This document shows, piece after piece, positions 55,329 to 64,000 of a DNA stretch of 64,000 nucleotides. The stretch comes from Azospirillum griseum (GTDB lineage: Bacteria > Pseudomonadota > Alphaproteobacteria > Azospirillales > Azospirillaceae), in assembly GCF_003966125.1 (NCBI RefSeq), contig NZ_RXMA01000003.1, positions 106,658 to 170,657 of the forward strand, given 5' to 3'. Positions within the stretch are counted from its first letter, which is position 1; the number at the start of each line of letters is the position of its first letter. The notes under the pieces are model-generated. The model saw nothing but the letters and a program-made list of their open reading frames with translations. It searched no databases and was not told the origin of the DNA. Both the position numbers and the translations under genes were made by a program.

Positions 55329-55973
55329 ATGACCGACCTGACCGCCCGCTTCGACGCCGCCTTTTCCGCCCTGCCGCTGGTCGCCATCCTGCGCGGCCTG
55401 ACCCCGACCGACGCCGAACCGGTGGCCCAGGCGCTGTACGACGCCGGGTTCCGCCTGATCGAGGTGCCGCTGAACTCCCCCGATCCCTTCGCCAGCATCG
55501 CCGCCATCCGCCGCCGGCTGCCGCCCGACGCGCTGGTCGGGGCCGGAACCGTGCTGACGGTGGAGGCGGTGGACCGGCTGGCCGCCATCGGGGCCGATCT
55601 GGTGGTGATGCCCCACGCCGACACCACGGTGATCCGCGCGGCCAAGGCGCACGGCCTGATCTGCACCCCCGGCGTCGGCACCGCGACGGAGGCCTTTGCC
55701 GCCCTCGCCGCCGGGGCCGACGCGCTGAAGCTGTTCCCGGCGGAGATGATCCCGCCCAACGTGGTGAAGGCCCTGCGCGCGGTGCTGCCCCGCACCACCC
55801 GTCTGCTGCCGGTCGGCGGCATCACCCCCGACAGCATGGCCCCCTATTGGCAGGCCGGTGCCGCCGGGTTCGGCCTGGGCGGCGCGCTCTTCACCCCCGG
55901 CCTGCCGGTGACGGAGATCGCCAGCCGCGCCGAACGCTTCGTCACCGCCTGCGCTGCCCTGCGCGCGGCCTGA
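55329..55973 (+). CDS. dgoA: 2-dehydro-3-deoxy-6-phosphogalactonate aldolase
   Basis: 214 residues, class I aldolase that splits 2-keto-3-deoxy-6-phosphogalactonate into pyruvate and glyceraldehyde 3-phosphate. Seen: PLVAILRGLTP with the base Glu further on (LIEVPLNSPD), GAGTVLT, and the Schiff-base lysine in DALKLFPAE. The family also includes KDPG aldolase (Eda); the LNSP and adjacent dgoK favour the galactonate form. ATG 55329, 17 bp after dgoK. No dgoD, transporter or galactose dehydrogenase is in the window. Confidence 0.95.
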   Translation: MTDLTARFDAAFSALPLVAILRGLTPTDAEPVAQALYDAGFRLIEVPLNSPDPFASIAAIRRRLPPDALVGAGTVLTVEAVDRLAAIGADLVVMPHADTTVIRAAKAHGLICTPGVGTATEAFAALAAGADALKLFPAEMIPPNVVKALRAVLPRTTRLLPVGGITPDSMAPYWQAGAAGFGLGGALFTPGLPVTEIASRAERFVTACAALRAA

Positions 55974-55986
55974 AACCCCGTCGCCC

Positions 55987-56035
55987 GTTCCATCGCCCAC
56001 CCCATCCGTGGCCCGATGGGATGGGCGAATGGAAC
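55987..56035 (+). terminator. Long hairpin terminator after dgoA
   Basis: GTTCCATCGCCCACCCCATC pairs with the segment ending 56035 with one mismatch and one bulge, around CGTGGCCC. It lies 13 bp past the dgoA stop. Only a short T-rich tail (GTTTG) follows. Confidence 0.72.
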
Positions 56036-56333
56036 GTTTGAAACACCGTGCAACAGATTCCGCGCCCCTGTTCACCGGTTCCATCAGGCGCGCGCCGGGG
56101 TGGGGAGCGCGCTGCGGCGGACGTGGAAACAGGGGCATCGGAGACTCCGACCGCGCGGTTGGTTTGGGATTTTTGGCCTTTCCGTGAGGATTATTGTCTT
56201 TCTTGCGCGGTTGGCAATCCAGGCTTTTCCGCAAAACCACCCTGAACAGAACGGGCACCGCCCTTGCCGTTGGGCGCGCCGACGGATATCAAGCGGGGCA
56301 TCGCCGCTTTCACCGGATCCGCCCGTCCCGCCC
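56036..56333. other. Intergenic region upstream of the second Lrp/AsnC gene
   Basis: 298 bp without a convincing gene. It has an AT-richer stretch around 56160-56230 that may be the Lrp gene's promoter. An open frame continues into the Lrp gene but shows no conserved pattern before 56334. Confidence 0.45.
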
Positions 56334-56759
56334 ATGGATGACCTCGACCGCCAGTTGATCGACCTGTTGACGCTGAACGCGCGCACCAGCACGGCGGCGC
56401 TGGGGCGGGCGTTGGGGCTGTCGCGGTCCACGGTGCAGGACCGCTTGGCGCGGTTGGAGCGCAGCGGGGCGATTGCCGGTTACACGGTGCGGCTGGGCGA
56501 CAGCGCCCCCCGGCGCGGGGTGACGGCGCTGGTGATGATGACGGTGAACGCCAAGCTGGCCGACCGCGTGGTCCACGCCCTGCGCAAGATGCCGGAGCTG
56601 ACCCGCCTGCACAGCATCAGCGGCCAACACGACCTGTGCGCCACCGTCTGCGCCGACAGCCACGACGCGCTGGACACCGCGCTGGACGCCATCGGCCGGT
56701 TGCCGGGGGTGGAAAAGACGATGTCATCGATCATCCTGTCCACCAAGATGGACCGGTGA
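56334..56759 (+). CDS. Lrp/AsnC family regulator
   Basis: 141 residues. Winged helix (1-60; LDRQLIDLLTLNARTSTAAL, LGLSRSTVQDRLARLE) and RAM domain (65-138; HSISGQHDLCATVCADS, IGRLPGVEKTMSSIIL). The ATG at 56334 starts the classic DDLDRQLIDLL. It is a distant relative of the putR-like gene. It does not adjoin a metabolic gene on its own strand: dgoA lies upstream behind a terminator and hutU is convergent, so its target is not evident. Probably an amino-acid-responsive regulator. Confidence 0.92.
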   Translation: MDDLDRQLIDLLTLNARTSTAALGRALGLSRSTVQDRLARLERSGAIAGYTVRLGDSAPRRGVTALVMMTVNAKLADRVVHALRKMPELTRLHSISGQHDLCATVCADSHDALDTALDAIGRLPGVEKTMSSIILSTKMDR

Positions 56760-57077
56760 CGGCTGAATCGGCGAGGCTTGGCTGGCAGCCCAGATTCTTC
56801 CGTTCACGGCTGACGGTTGTCGCGCCCAGCCACCAAACTCCCGGTGCCGGAGGGCAACCCCGAATGCGACGGCATCCGCCTGCGGTGGACGGAGCCGGAA
56901 GTGACGCCGCCGAACGGGTTGATGGCGGTGAACACCGCCGTCGCCCGGTCAACCGGGGACGCGTCGGACGCCCGATCGATGCCGGTCAGGGCGGGCACGG
57001 CAAACACCCGCCGCAAAAGGCCGATGGCCTGCAGCAGGCCTGAAGCGGCCCCGGATCAATGCGGACAGAGAGGTCAA
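56760..57077. other. Gap between convergent Lrp and hutU genes
   Basis: 318 bp with no gene I can support. A 70-residue minus-strand open frame (56804-57016) has no recognisable pattern or good ribosome-binding site; the stretch could be decayed sequence. Confidence 0.4.
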
Positions 57078-57102
57078 CGCCCTCGCCCAGAGGGTGAGGG
57101 CG
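57078..57102 (-). terminator. Hairpin after hutU
   Basis: CGCCCTCGCCC (57078-57088) pairs with GGGTGAGGGCG (57092-57102), 11 pairs with one wobble and a 3-nt loop, 17 bp after the hutU stop. There is no T-run. Confidence 0.6.
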
Positions 57103-57119
57103 CGTCTCCCCTCAGCCGC

Positions 57120-58805
<1,686 letters not shown>

Positions 58806-58855
58806 GGGTCATGCTCCTGGTGGGAGGGGTGAAGAACGGGGATTGAGAGAAACGC

Positions 58856-59581
58856 TTACGGTGGCGGCGCTTGGAACCGCGCACCCAGGCGGTAGCGGCT
58901 GCCGGGATGGACCAGCATCGCCACCGTCACGACCTGACCGTTGACCCAGGTGCGGCGGGTCACGCGCAGGCAGGGTTCGGAGTCCGGGATCTCCAGCAGG
59001 CGGGCGATGTCGGGGGTGGGGGCCACCGCCTCGATCACATGTTCGACCTGCGGGGAGGCTTCCAGCCGCATCAGATAGGCACCGGGGGTTTGCCGGGTGA
59101 AATCCTGGTCGAGATAGTCGGGTGCCACCTCCGGGTTGACCCAACGCTCCTCCAATTGCACCGGCACGTCGCTTTCGCGGTGAACGACGATGGAGTGGAA
59201 CAGCGCCGAGCCGACCGGGCGGTTGAAGCGGCGGGCCAACCCGGTGTCGGCGGTGACGGCGGACAGGCTTTCCACCGCGCAGGAATGGCGGTTGCCGCGC
59301 GCCGCGATCTCGTCGGCGATGCTGCGCAGCTCCACCACATCCATGCTGGTCGGGCGTTCGGCGACGAAGGTCCCCAGCCCCTGCACACGGGTCAGCAGCC
59401 CTTCGTCGGTCAGGTCGCGCAGGGCACGGTGGACCGTCATCCGGCTGACCGAAAACTCCTCCAACAGCTTGTGTTCGGAGGGAATCTGAAACCCCTCGCG
59501 CCAGTCGCCGGACTGGATGCGGCGGCGGATGGTTTCCTTGATCTGGGCGTAGCGCGGTTGCGCGGCGGACACGGCGCTCAT
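58856..59581 (-). CDS. hutC: Histidine utilisation repressor HutC (GntR family)
   Basis: 241 residues. GntR winged helix (about 10-78; [40 protein letters not shown]) and a UTRA ligand domain (about 95-235; [28 protein letters not shown]). In Pseudomonas and Klebsiella HutC represses hut genes until urocanate binds. The ATG at 59581 overlaps the hutI stop (ATGA). It sits inside the operon it should control, so the repressor is self-regulated. The candidate operators lie at 60902-60933. Confidence 0.95.
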   Translation of the reverse strand: MSAVSAAQPRYAQIKETIRRRIQSGDWREGFQIPSEHKLLEEFSVSRMTVHRALRDLTDEGLLTRVQGLGTFVAERPTSMDVVELRSIADEIAARGNRHSCAVESLSAVTADTGLARRFNRPVGSALFHSIVVHRESDVPVQLEERWVNPEVAPDYLDQDFTRQTPGAYLMRLEASPQVEHVIEAVAPTPDIARLLEIPDSEPCLRVTRRTWVNGQVVTVAMLVHPGSRYRLGARFQAPPP

Positions 59582-60843
59582 GGTGCGGCACTCGATTGAA
59601 GGGCGTGGGGCGCGCGGACGACGCCCGCGTTCACCACCGCCCGGCAGGGGTTGAGGCCGATGGCGTAAGACAATTCCGCCGGATGGTCGATCCCCCACAG
59701 CACCAGATCGGCCCGCATCCCCGGCGCGATCACGCCCCGGTCGGTCAGGCCCAGCGCGCGGGCGGCGTGGCGCGTCACCCCGGCCAGCGCCTCCGCCGGG
59801 GTCAGCCGGAAGAAGGTGCAGCCCATCGACAGCATCAGCAGCAGCGAGCAGACCGGCGAGGTGCCGGGGTTGTTGTCGGTGGACAGCGCCATCGGCACGC
59901 CATACCGGCGCAACAGATCTATCGGCGGCAGCTTGGTTTCGCGCAGGGCGTAGAAGGCGCCGGGCAGCAGCACCGCCACCGTCCCGGCCCGCGCCATGGC
60001 GGCCACGCCCTCCTCGTCCAGATGCTCGATGTGGTCGGCGGACAGGCCGTCGAACGCGGCCACCAGCTTGGCCCCGCCCAGATTGCTGAGCTGTTCGGCG
60101 TGCAGCTTCACCGGCAGGCCGTGCGCCCGCGCCGCCTCGAACACCCGGCGGGTCTGGTCGATGGAAAAGCCGATGCCCTCGCAAAAGGCGTCCACCGCGT
60201 CGGCCAACCCGGCCTGGGCGACGGCGGGCAGCGTCTCGCCGCAGACGAGATCGATGTAGCCATCGGGGTTGCCGCGCCATTCCGGCGGGACCGCGTGCGC
60301 GCCAAGAAAACTGGTGCGGACCGCGACCGGGCGCAGCGTCGCCAACCGCCGGGCGACGCGCAGCATCTTCATCTCGCTGGCGGTGTCCAGGCCATAGCCG
60401 GATTTGATTTCGACCGTCGTCACCCCTTCGGCCAGCAGGCTGTCCAGGCGCGGCAGGGTGGCGGCCAGCAGGGCGTCTTCGTCCGCCGCGCGGGTCGCGG
60501 CGACGGTGGAGACGATGCCGCCGCCCGCCCGCGCGATCTCCTCATAGCTCGCGCCCTGGAGCCGCATCTCGAACTCGCGCGCCCGGTTGCCGCCGTAAAC
60601 AAGGTGAGTGTGGGCGTCGATCAGCCCCGGCGTCATCCAGCCGCCGCCGCCCGAATGGACATGCGCGGCCAAAGACTCCATAGGCCCCGGCAGGTCGCGG
60701 CGCGGACCGGCAAACACGATTGTGCCGTCCTTCACCCCCACCGCCGCGTCGGCCACCGCGCCATAGCCGTCCGCCGCCCCGTCTTGGAGGGTGGCGAGCG
60801 ACAGGTCGATCCACAGGGAGTCCCACAGCGCGGCGGTCGGCAT
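59578..60843 (-). CDS. hutI: Imidazolonepropionase
   Basis: 421 residues, amidohydrolase that opens the imidazolone ring to give formiminoglutamate, step three. Metal and catalytic residues are visible in [35 protein letters not shown] and [19 protein letters not shown] is also a HutI feature. First gene of hutI-hutC-hutU; its promoter lies in the 105 bp shared with hutF. Normal length. Confidence 0.97.
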   Translation of the reverse strand: MPTAALWDSLWIDLSLATLQDGAADGYGAVADAAVGVKDGTIVFAGPRRDLPGPMESLAAHVHSGGGGWMTPGLIDAHTHLVYGGNRAREFEMRLQGASYEEIARAGGGIVSTVAATRAADEDALLAATLPRLDSLLAEGVTTVEIKSGYGLDTASEMKMLRVARRLATLRPVAVRTSFLGAHAVPPEWRGNPDGYIDLVCGETLPAVAQAGLADAVDAFCEGIGFSIDQTRRVFEAARAHGLPVKLHAEQLSNLGGAKLVAAFDGLSADHIEHLDEEGVAAMARAGTVAVLLPGAFYALRETKLPPIDLLRRYGVPMALSTDNNPGTSPVCSLLLMLSMGCTFFRLTPAEALAGVTRHAARALGLTDRGVIAPGMRADLVLWGIDHPAELSYAIGLNPCRAVVNAGVVRAPHALQSSAAP

Positions 60844-60948
60844 CGGTTTGTCCTCCAGCGGGGCCGGGCCGCGCGCCGTTGGAAAAGGCGCTTGGCATCG
60901 GGTTGTCTATGCTTGTATAGTGTTGTCTATAATAACGAGGCCGCTTGC
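60844..60948. promoter_or_regulatory. hutI / hutF divergent promoters with HutC-type sites
   Basis: GTTGTCTAT occurs twice, at 60902-60910 and 60922-60930, exactly 20 bp apart, with CTTGTATAG (60912-60920) between. HutC sites in other bacteria are built on TTGTATA/TGTATAG-type half sites. TATAAT (60928-60933) is a perfect -10 for hutF and overlaps the second repeat, so a bound repressor would block RNA polymerase. Confidence 0.75.
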
Positions 60949-62313
60949 ATGAGCAACCTGTTTTTTGCCGCCGCGCTGTTGCCCCAGGGCTGGGCGGACA
61001 ACGTCGCCGTCGCGCTGGACGGTCGGGGCCGCATCGCGTCCATCACCGCCAACGCCGCGTGCCCACCGGACGCGGAGCGGTTCGACGGCGCGGTGGTCGC
61101 GGGCATCGCCAACCTGCATTCCCACGCCCACCAGCGCGCCATCGCCGGGCTGGGGGAAATGTCGGGCGAGGGAACGGACAGCTTCTGGAGTTGGCGCGAC
61201 GTCATGTACCGCGCGCTCGACCGCATGGATCCCGAGGATTTCGAGGCGGTGGCGGCGCAATTGTATGTGGAGACGCTGAAGGCGGGCTTCACGGCGGTGG
61301 CGGAGTTCCATTACCTGCACCACGACCGCGACGGCAGCCCCTTCGCCGATCCGGCGGAGATGAGCCACCGCACCGTGGCCGCCGCCCGCGCCGTCGGCCT
61401 GCCGATCACGCTGCTGCCGGTGCTCTACGCCGCGTCGGGCTTTGGCGGAACCGCCCCCACCCACGGCCAGCGCCGCTTCATCCACGACGGCGACGCCTTT
61501 GTGCGCCTGACCGGGGCGCTGCACCGGGCCTATGGCCGCGACGACGACGTGCGACTCGGCATCGCCCCCCATTCGCTGCGCGCCGTGCCGGAGCGGCTGC
61601 TGGCCGACATGGTCGCCGCCCACCCGGCCGGGCCGATCCACATCCACATCGCCGAACAGCGCAAGGAGGTGGAGGATTCGTTGGCCCACAGCGGACGCCG
61701 CCCGGTCGAATGGCTGCTGGAGCGCGCCCCGGTCGACGCGCGTTGGTGCCTGATCCACGCCACCCACATGACGGAGGCGGAAACGCGCGGCGTCGCCCAA
61801 AGCGGGGCGGTGGCCGGGCTATGCCCGACGACGGAGGCCAACCTCGGCGACGGCTTCTTCCCCGCCGACTCCTACATGGCCCAGGGCGGGCGTTGGGGCA
61901 TCGGCTCCGACAGCCACATTTCGGTCAGCCCGGTGGAGGATCTGCGCTGGCTGGAGTATGGCGCGCGCCTGACCAGCGGGCGGCGCACCGTGCTGGCGGG
62001 CGGGCCGCGCCGCGCCACCGCCCGGCGGCTGGTGGAGGACGCGCAGGCGGGGGGCGCGCAGGCCACCGGCTTTGACGCCGGGCGCATCGCCGTCGGTCAA
62101 CGCGCCGACCTTGTGGTGCTGGACACCGATCACCCGCTGCTCGCCGCCCGCCGGAGCGACGCGTGGCTCGACAGTTGGATTTTCGCCGGCAACGCCGGGT
62201 TGGTGCGCGACGTGATCGTCGGCGGGCGGGTTGTCGTCCGCGACCGCCGCCACCCGCGCGAAGACGACATCGCGGAACGCTTCAAAAACACGCTGGGGAG
62301 ACTTTTGGGATGA
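60949..62313 (+). CDS. hutF: Formimidoylglutamate deiminase
   Basis: 454 residues, amidohydrolase that converts formiminoglutamate to formylglutamate plus ammonia, step four of the five-step route. Seen: [15 protein letters not shown] (metal histidines), [22 protein letters not shown] and [18 protein letters not shown] 60949 follows ACGAGG. Presence of hutF with hutG shows the Pseudomonas-type pathway rather than the one-step HutG formiminoglutamase. It overlaps hutH by ATGA. Confidence 0.97.
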   Translation: MSNLFFAAALLPQGWADNVAVALDGRGRIASITANAACPPDAERFDGAVVAGIANLHSHAHQRAIAGLGEMSGEGTDSFWSWRDVMYRALDRMDPEDFEAVAAQLYVETLKAGFTAVAEFHYLHHDRDGSPFADPAEMSHRTVAAARAVGLPITLLPVLYAASGFGGTAPTHGQRRFIHDGDAFVRLTGALHRAYGRDDDVRLGIAPHSLRAVPERLLADMVAAHPAGPIHIHIAEQRKEVEDSLAHSGRRPVEWLLERAPVDARWCLIHATHMTEAETRGVAQSGAVAGLCPTTEANLGDGFFPADSYMAQGGRWGIGSDSHISVSPVEDLRWLEYGARLTSGRRTVLAGGPRRATARRLVEDAQAGGAQATGFDAGRIAVGQRADLVVLDTDHPLLAARRSDAWLDSWIFAGNAGLVRDVIVGGRVVVRDRRHPREDDIAERFKNTLGRLLG

Positions 62314-63863
62314 GCGCGACCATGCCGACCACCGACACCACCATCACCCTGGTTCCGGGCGCGCTGCCGCTCGACACGCTGCGGGCCATCTATTGGGGCC
62401 GCCCGGCGCTGACGCTCGATCCGGCGGCCTACCCGCGCATGGCCCGCTCGCGCGCCCTGATCGACCGCATCGCCGGGGGGACCGAGGCCGTTTATGGCGT
62501 CAACACCGGCTTTGGCAAGCTGGCGCACACCCACATCGCCGCCGAGGATCTGGAGACGCTGCAACGCAACCTGATCCTGTCGCACGCCACCGGCGTGGGC
62601 GAGCCGCTGGCCGACGGCGTGGTCCGCCTGATCCTGGTCATCAAGGCGGTCAGCCTCGCCGTCGGCGCGTCGGGCGTGCGCCCCGAACTGGTGGACGCGC
62701 TGCTGCGGCTGCACGCCGCCGATGTGCTGCCGGTCATTCCGGGCAAGGGGTCGGTCGGCGCGTCGGGCGACCTCGCCCCGCTGGCCCATCTCTGCGGCGT
62801 GCTGCTGGGCATCGGCCATGTCCGCGTCAACGGCCAGATCCTGACCGCCGCAGAGGGGCTGCGCATCGCCGGTCTGCCGCTGTTCGATCTGAAGGCCAAG
62901 GAAGGTCTGGCGCTGATCAACGGGACCCAGGTGTCCACCGGGCTGGCGCTGGCCGGGCTGTTCCAAATCGAACGCGCCTTCAACGCCGCGTTGGTCGCCG
63001 GTGCGTTGTCGGTCGAAGCGGTCAAGGGCAGCCATCGCCCGTTTGACGCGCGCATCAGCGCCCTGCGCGGCCAGCCGGGCCAGATCGCCGTCGCCGCCCT
63101 GTTCCGGGCCGCGCTGGACGGCAGCCCGCTGAACGCCAGCCACCAGGGGCCGGATTGCCACCGCGTGCAGGATCCCTATTCGCTGCGCTGCCAACCGCAG
63201 GTGATGGGCGCGGTGCTCGACCAGATGCGCCAGGCCGCCCGCACCCTGGTGATCGAGGCGAACGGCGTCACCGACAACCCGCTGGTGCTGGTGGACACCG
63301 ACGAGGTGCTGTCCGGCGGCAATTTCCACGCCGAGCCGGTGGCGATGGCCGCCGACCAGCTCGCCATCGCCGCGTCGGAGATCGGCGCGCTGTCGGAGCG
63401 CCGCATCGCCATGCTGATCGACACCACCATCAGCGGCCTGCCGCCCTTCCTGGTGGCCGAACCGGGGCTGAATTCCGGTTTCATGATCGCCCATGTGACG
63501 GCAGCAGCGCTCGCCTCGGAAAACAAGACGCACGCCCACCCGGCCAGCGTGGACAGCCTGCCGACCTCCGCCAACCAGGAGGACCATGTCAGCATGGCGA
63601 CCTTCGCGGCGCGGCGGTTGGGCGACATCGCGGGCAACGTCGCCGACATCGTCGGCATAGAGCTTTTGGCCGCGATTCAGGGGCTGGAGTTCCACCGCCC
63701 GCTCGCCACCTCCGCCACGCTGGAACGCGCCATCGCCACCGTGCGGGCCGAGGTGCCGCGTTACGAGGTGGACCGCTACTTCGCCCCCGATCTGGCCGCC
63801 ATCGGCGCGCTGGTCCGCCGGGGCGCGCTGGACGGCGTGATGCCCGCGTCGCTGGAGGCGTGA
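62310..63863 (+). CDS. hutH: Histidine ammonia-lyase
   Basis: 517 residues, removes ammonia from histidine to give urocanate, step one and the source of the inducer. The self-formed MIO cofactor comes from Ala151-Ser152-Gly153 in [14 protein letters not shown]. Also seen: [25 protein letters not shown] and SADQLPTS-like [16 protein letters not shown]. The ATG at 62310 overlaps the hutF stop; further upstream in-frame starts are inside hutF. It ends in a TGATG overlap with hutG. Confidence 0.98.
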   Translation: MSATMPTTDTTITLVPGALPLDTLRAIYWGRPALTLDPAAYPRMARSRALIDRIAGGTEAVYGVNTGFGKLAHTHIAAEDLETLQRNLILSHATGVGEPLADGVVRLILVIKAVSLAVGASGVRPELVDALLRLHAADVLPVIPGKGSVGASGDLAPLAHLCGVLLGIGHVRVNGQILTAAEGLRIAGLPLFDLKAKEGLALINGTQVSTGLALAGLFQIERAFNAALVAGALSVEAVKGSHRPFDARISALRGQPGQIAVAALFRAALDGSPLNASHQGPDCHRVQDPYSLRCQPQVMGAVLDQMRQAARTLVIEANGVTDNPLVLVDTDEVLSGGNFHAEPVAMAADQLAIAASEIGALSERRIAMLIDTTISGLPPFLVAEPGLNSGFMIAHVTAAALASENKTHAHPASVDSLPTSANQEDHVSMATFAARRLGDIAGNVADIVGIELLAAIQGLEFHRPLATSATLERAIATVRAEVPRYEVDRYFAPDLAAIGALVRRGALDGVMPASLEA

Positions 63864-64000
63864 TGGACCCGGTTTTCGACCTTGCGCCGGGCGATGGCCC
63901 GCTGGTCATCAGCATGCCCCATTGCGGCACGGCGCTGTCGCCGGGGCTGGCCGAACGGCTGACCCCGCAGGCGCTGACCCTGTCGGACACCGATTGGCAC
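63863..64000 (+). CDS. hutG: N-formylglutamate deformylase, 3' part beyond the window
   Basis: The first 46 residues are visible: [20 protein letters not shown], then CGTALSPGLAERLTPQAL and SDTDWH. The VISMPHxGT and DTDWH patterns mark the N-formylglutamate amidohydrolase family (last step, giving glutamate and formate). The ATG overlaps the hutH stop (TGATG), so it is the third gene of hutF-hutH-hutG. The rest lies past position 64000. Confidence 0.93.
   Translation, partial: MDPVFDLAPGDGPLVISMPHCGTALSPGLAERLTPQALTLSDTDWH

Noticed and set aside
56804..57016. 70-residue minus-strand open frame between the Lrp and hutU genes
   Set aside because: No conserved pattern, no good ribosome-binding site, and the residues look like random GC-rich translation.

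Overview
The window is a GC-rich bacterial chromosome segment with tightly packed genes. Gene content points to an alphaproteobacterium of the Rhodospirillales, probably close to Azospirillum. The main clues are an Aer-like chemoreceptor with a PilZ domain, xdhABC, a short PutA paired with an Lrp-type regulator, a five-step hut pathway through HutF and HutG, and several small conserved alphaproteobacterial proteins. This assignment is an inference from gene families, not from a marker gene. No rRNA, tRNA, CRISPR array or insertion sequence was seen.

Layout. 1-3.2 kb: aminopeptidase N (cut by the window start) and a TetR regulator. 3.2-6.2 kb: PAS-MCP-PilZ chemoreceptor. 6.5-10.2 kb: divergent putR-like gene and putA. 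10.4-14.3 kb: an exported protein with a possible caspase-like His/Cys motif pair, then small proteins, one with a ribosome-modulation-factor-like segment. 14.3-17.0 kb: transglutaminase-like protein, tag, YCII protein and a TetR regulator with a palindromic operator. 17.0-18.0 kb: ribB behind an FMN riboswitch. 18.1-26.5 kb: cysteine desulfurase-like protein and two paralogous GH1 beta-glucosidases flanking a fused indolepyruvate oxidoreductase and a small carrier-protein-like gene.

26.5-38.6 kb is the most striking region: a compact four-gene minus-strand operon. In transcription order it encodes an exported FecR-like protein, a CHASE2 class III nucleotide cyclase, a TpsB outer-membrane transporter, and a 2515-residue TpsA-type exoprotein that ends in a caspase domain with an intact His/Cys dyad. 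The arrangement suggests a cell-surface or secreted caspase-like protease whose secretion is tied to a membrane cyclase.

38.9-48.7 kb: phoU, a LysR regulator divergent from a TPP enzyme plus an ALDH7 dehydrogenase, and xdhABC for purine oxidation. 49.0-53.4 kb: two adjacent P-loop NTPases, the second with a winged helix and 105-bp TPR repeats, with an AT-richer 3' part; this is a candidate signalling or defence pair of uncertain function. 53.4-56.8 kb: IclR regulator with dgoK and dgoA, then an Lrp/AsnC regulator. 57.1-64.0 kb: the histidine utilisation locus, with hutI-hutC-hutU divergent from hutF-hutH-hutG (hutG is cut by the window end).

Much of the window is amino-acid and purine catabolism (proline, histidine, probably lysine-type semialdehydes, indolepyruvate, xanthine) with sugar use (GH1 enzymes, ketodeoxygalactonate). 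This fits a metabolically versatile soil or plant-associated organism. Nearly all pathway genes sit beside a dedicated regulator.
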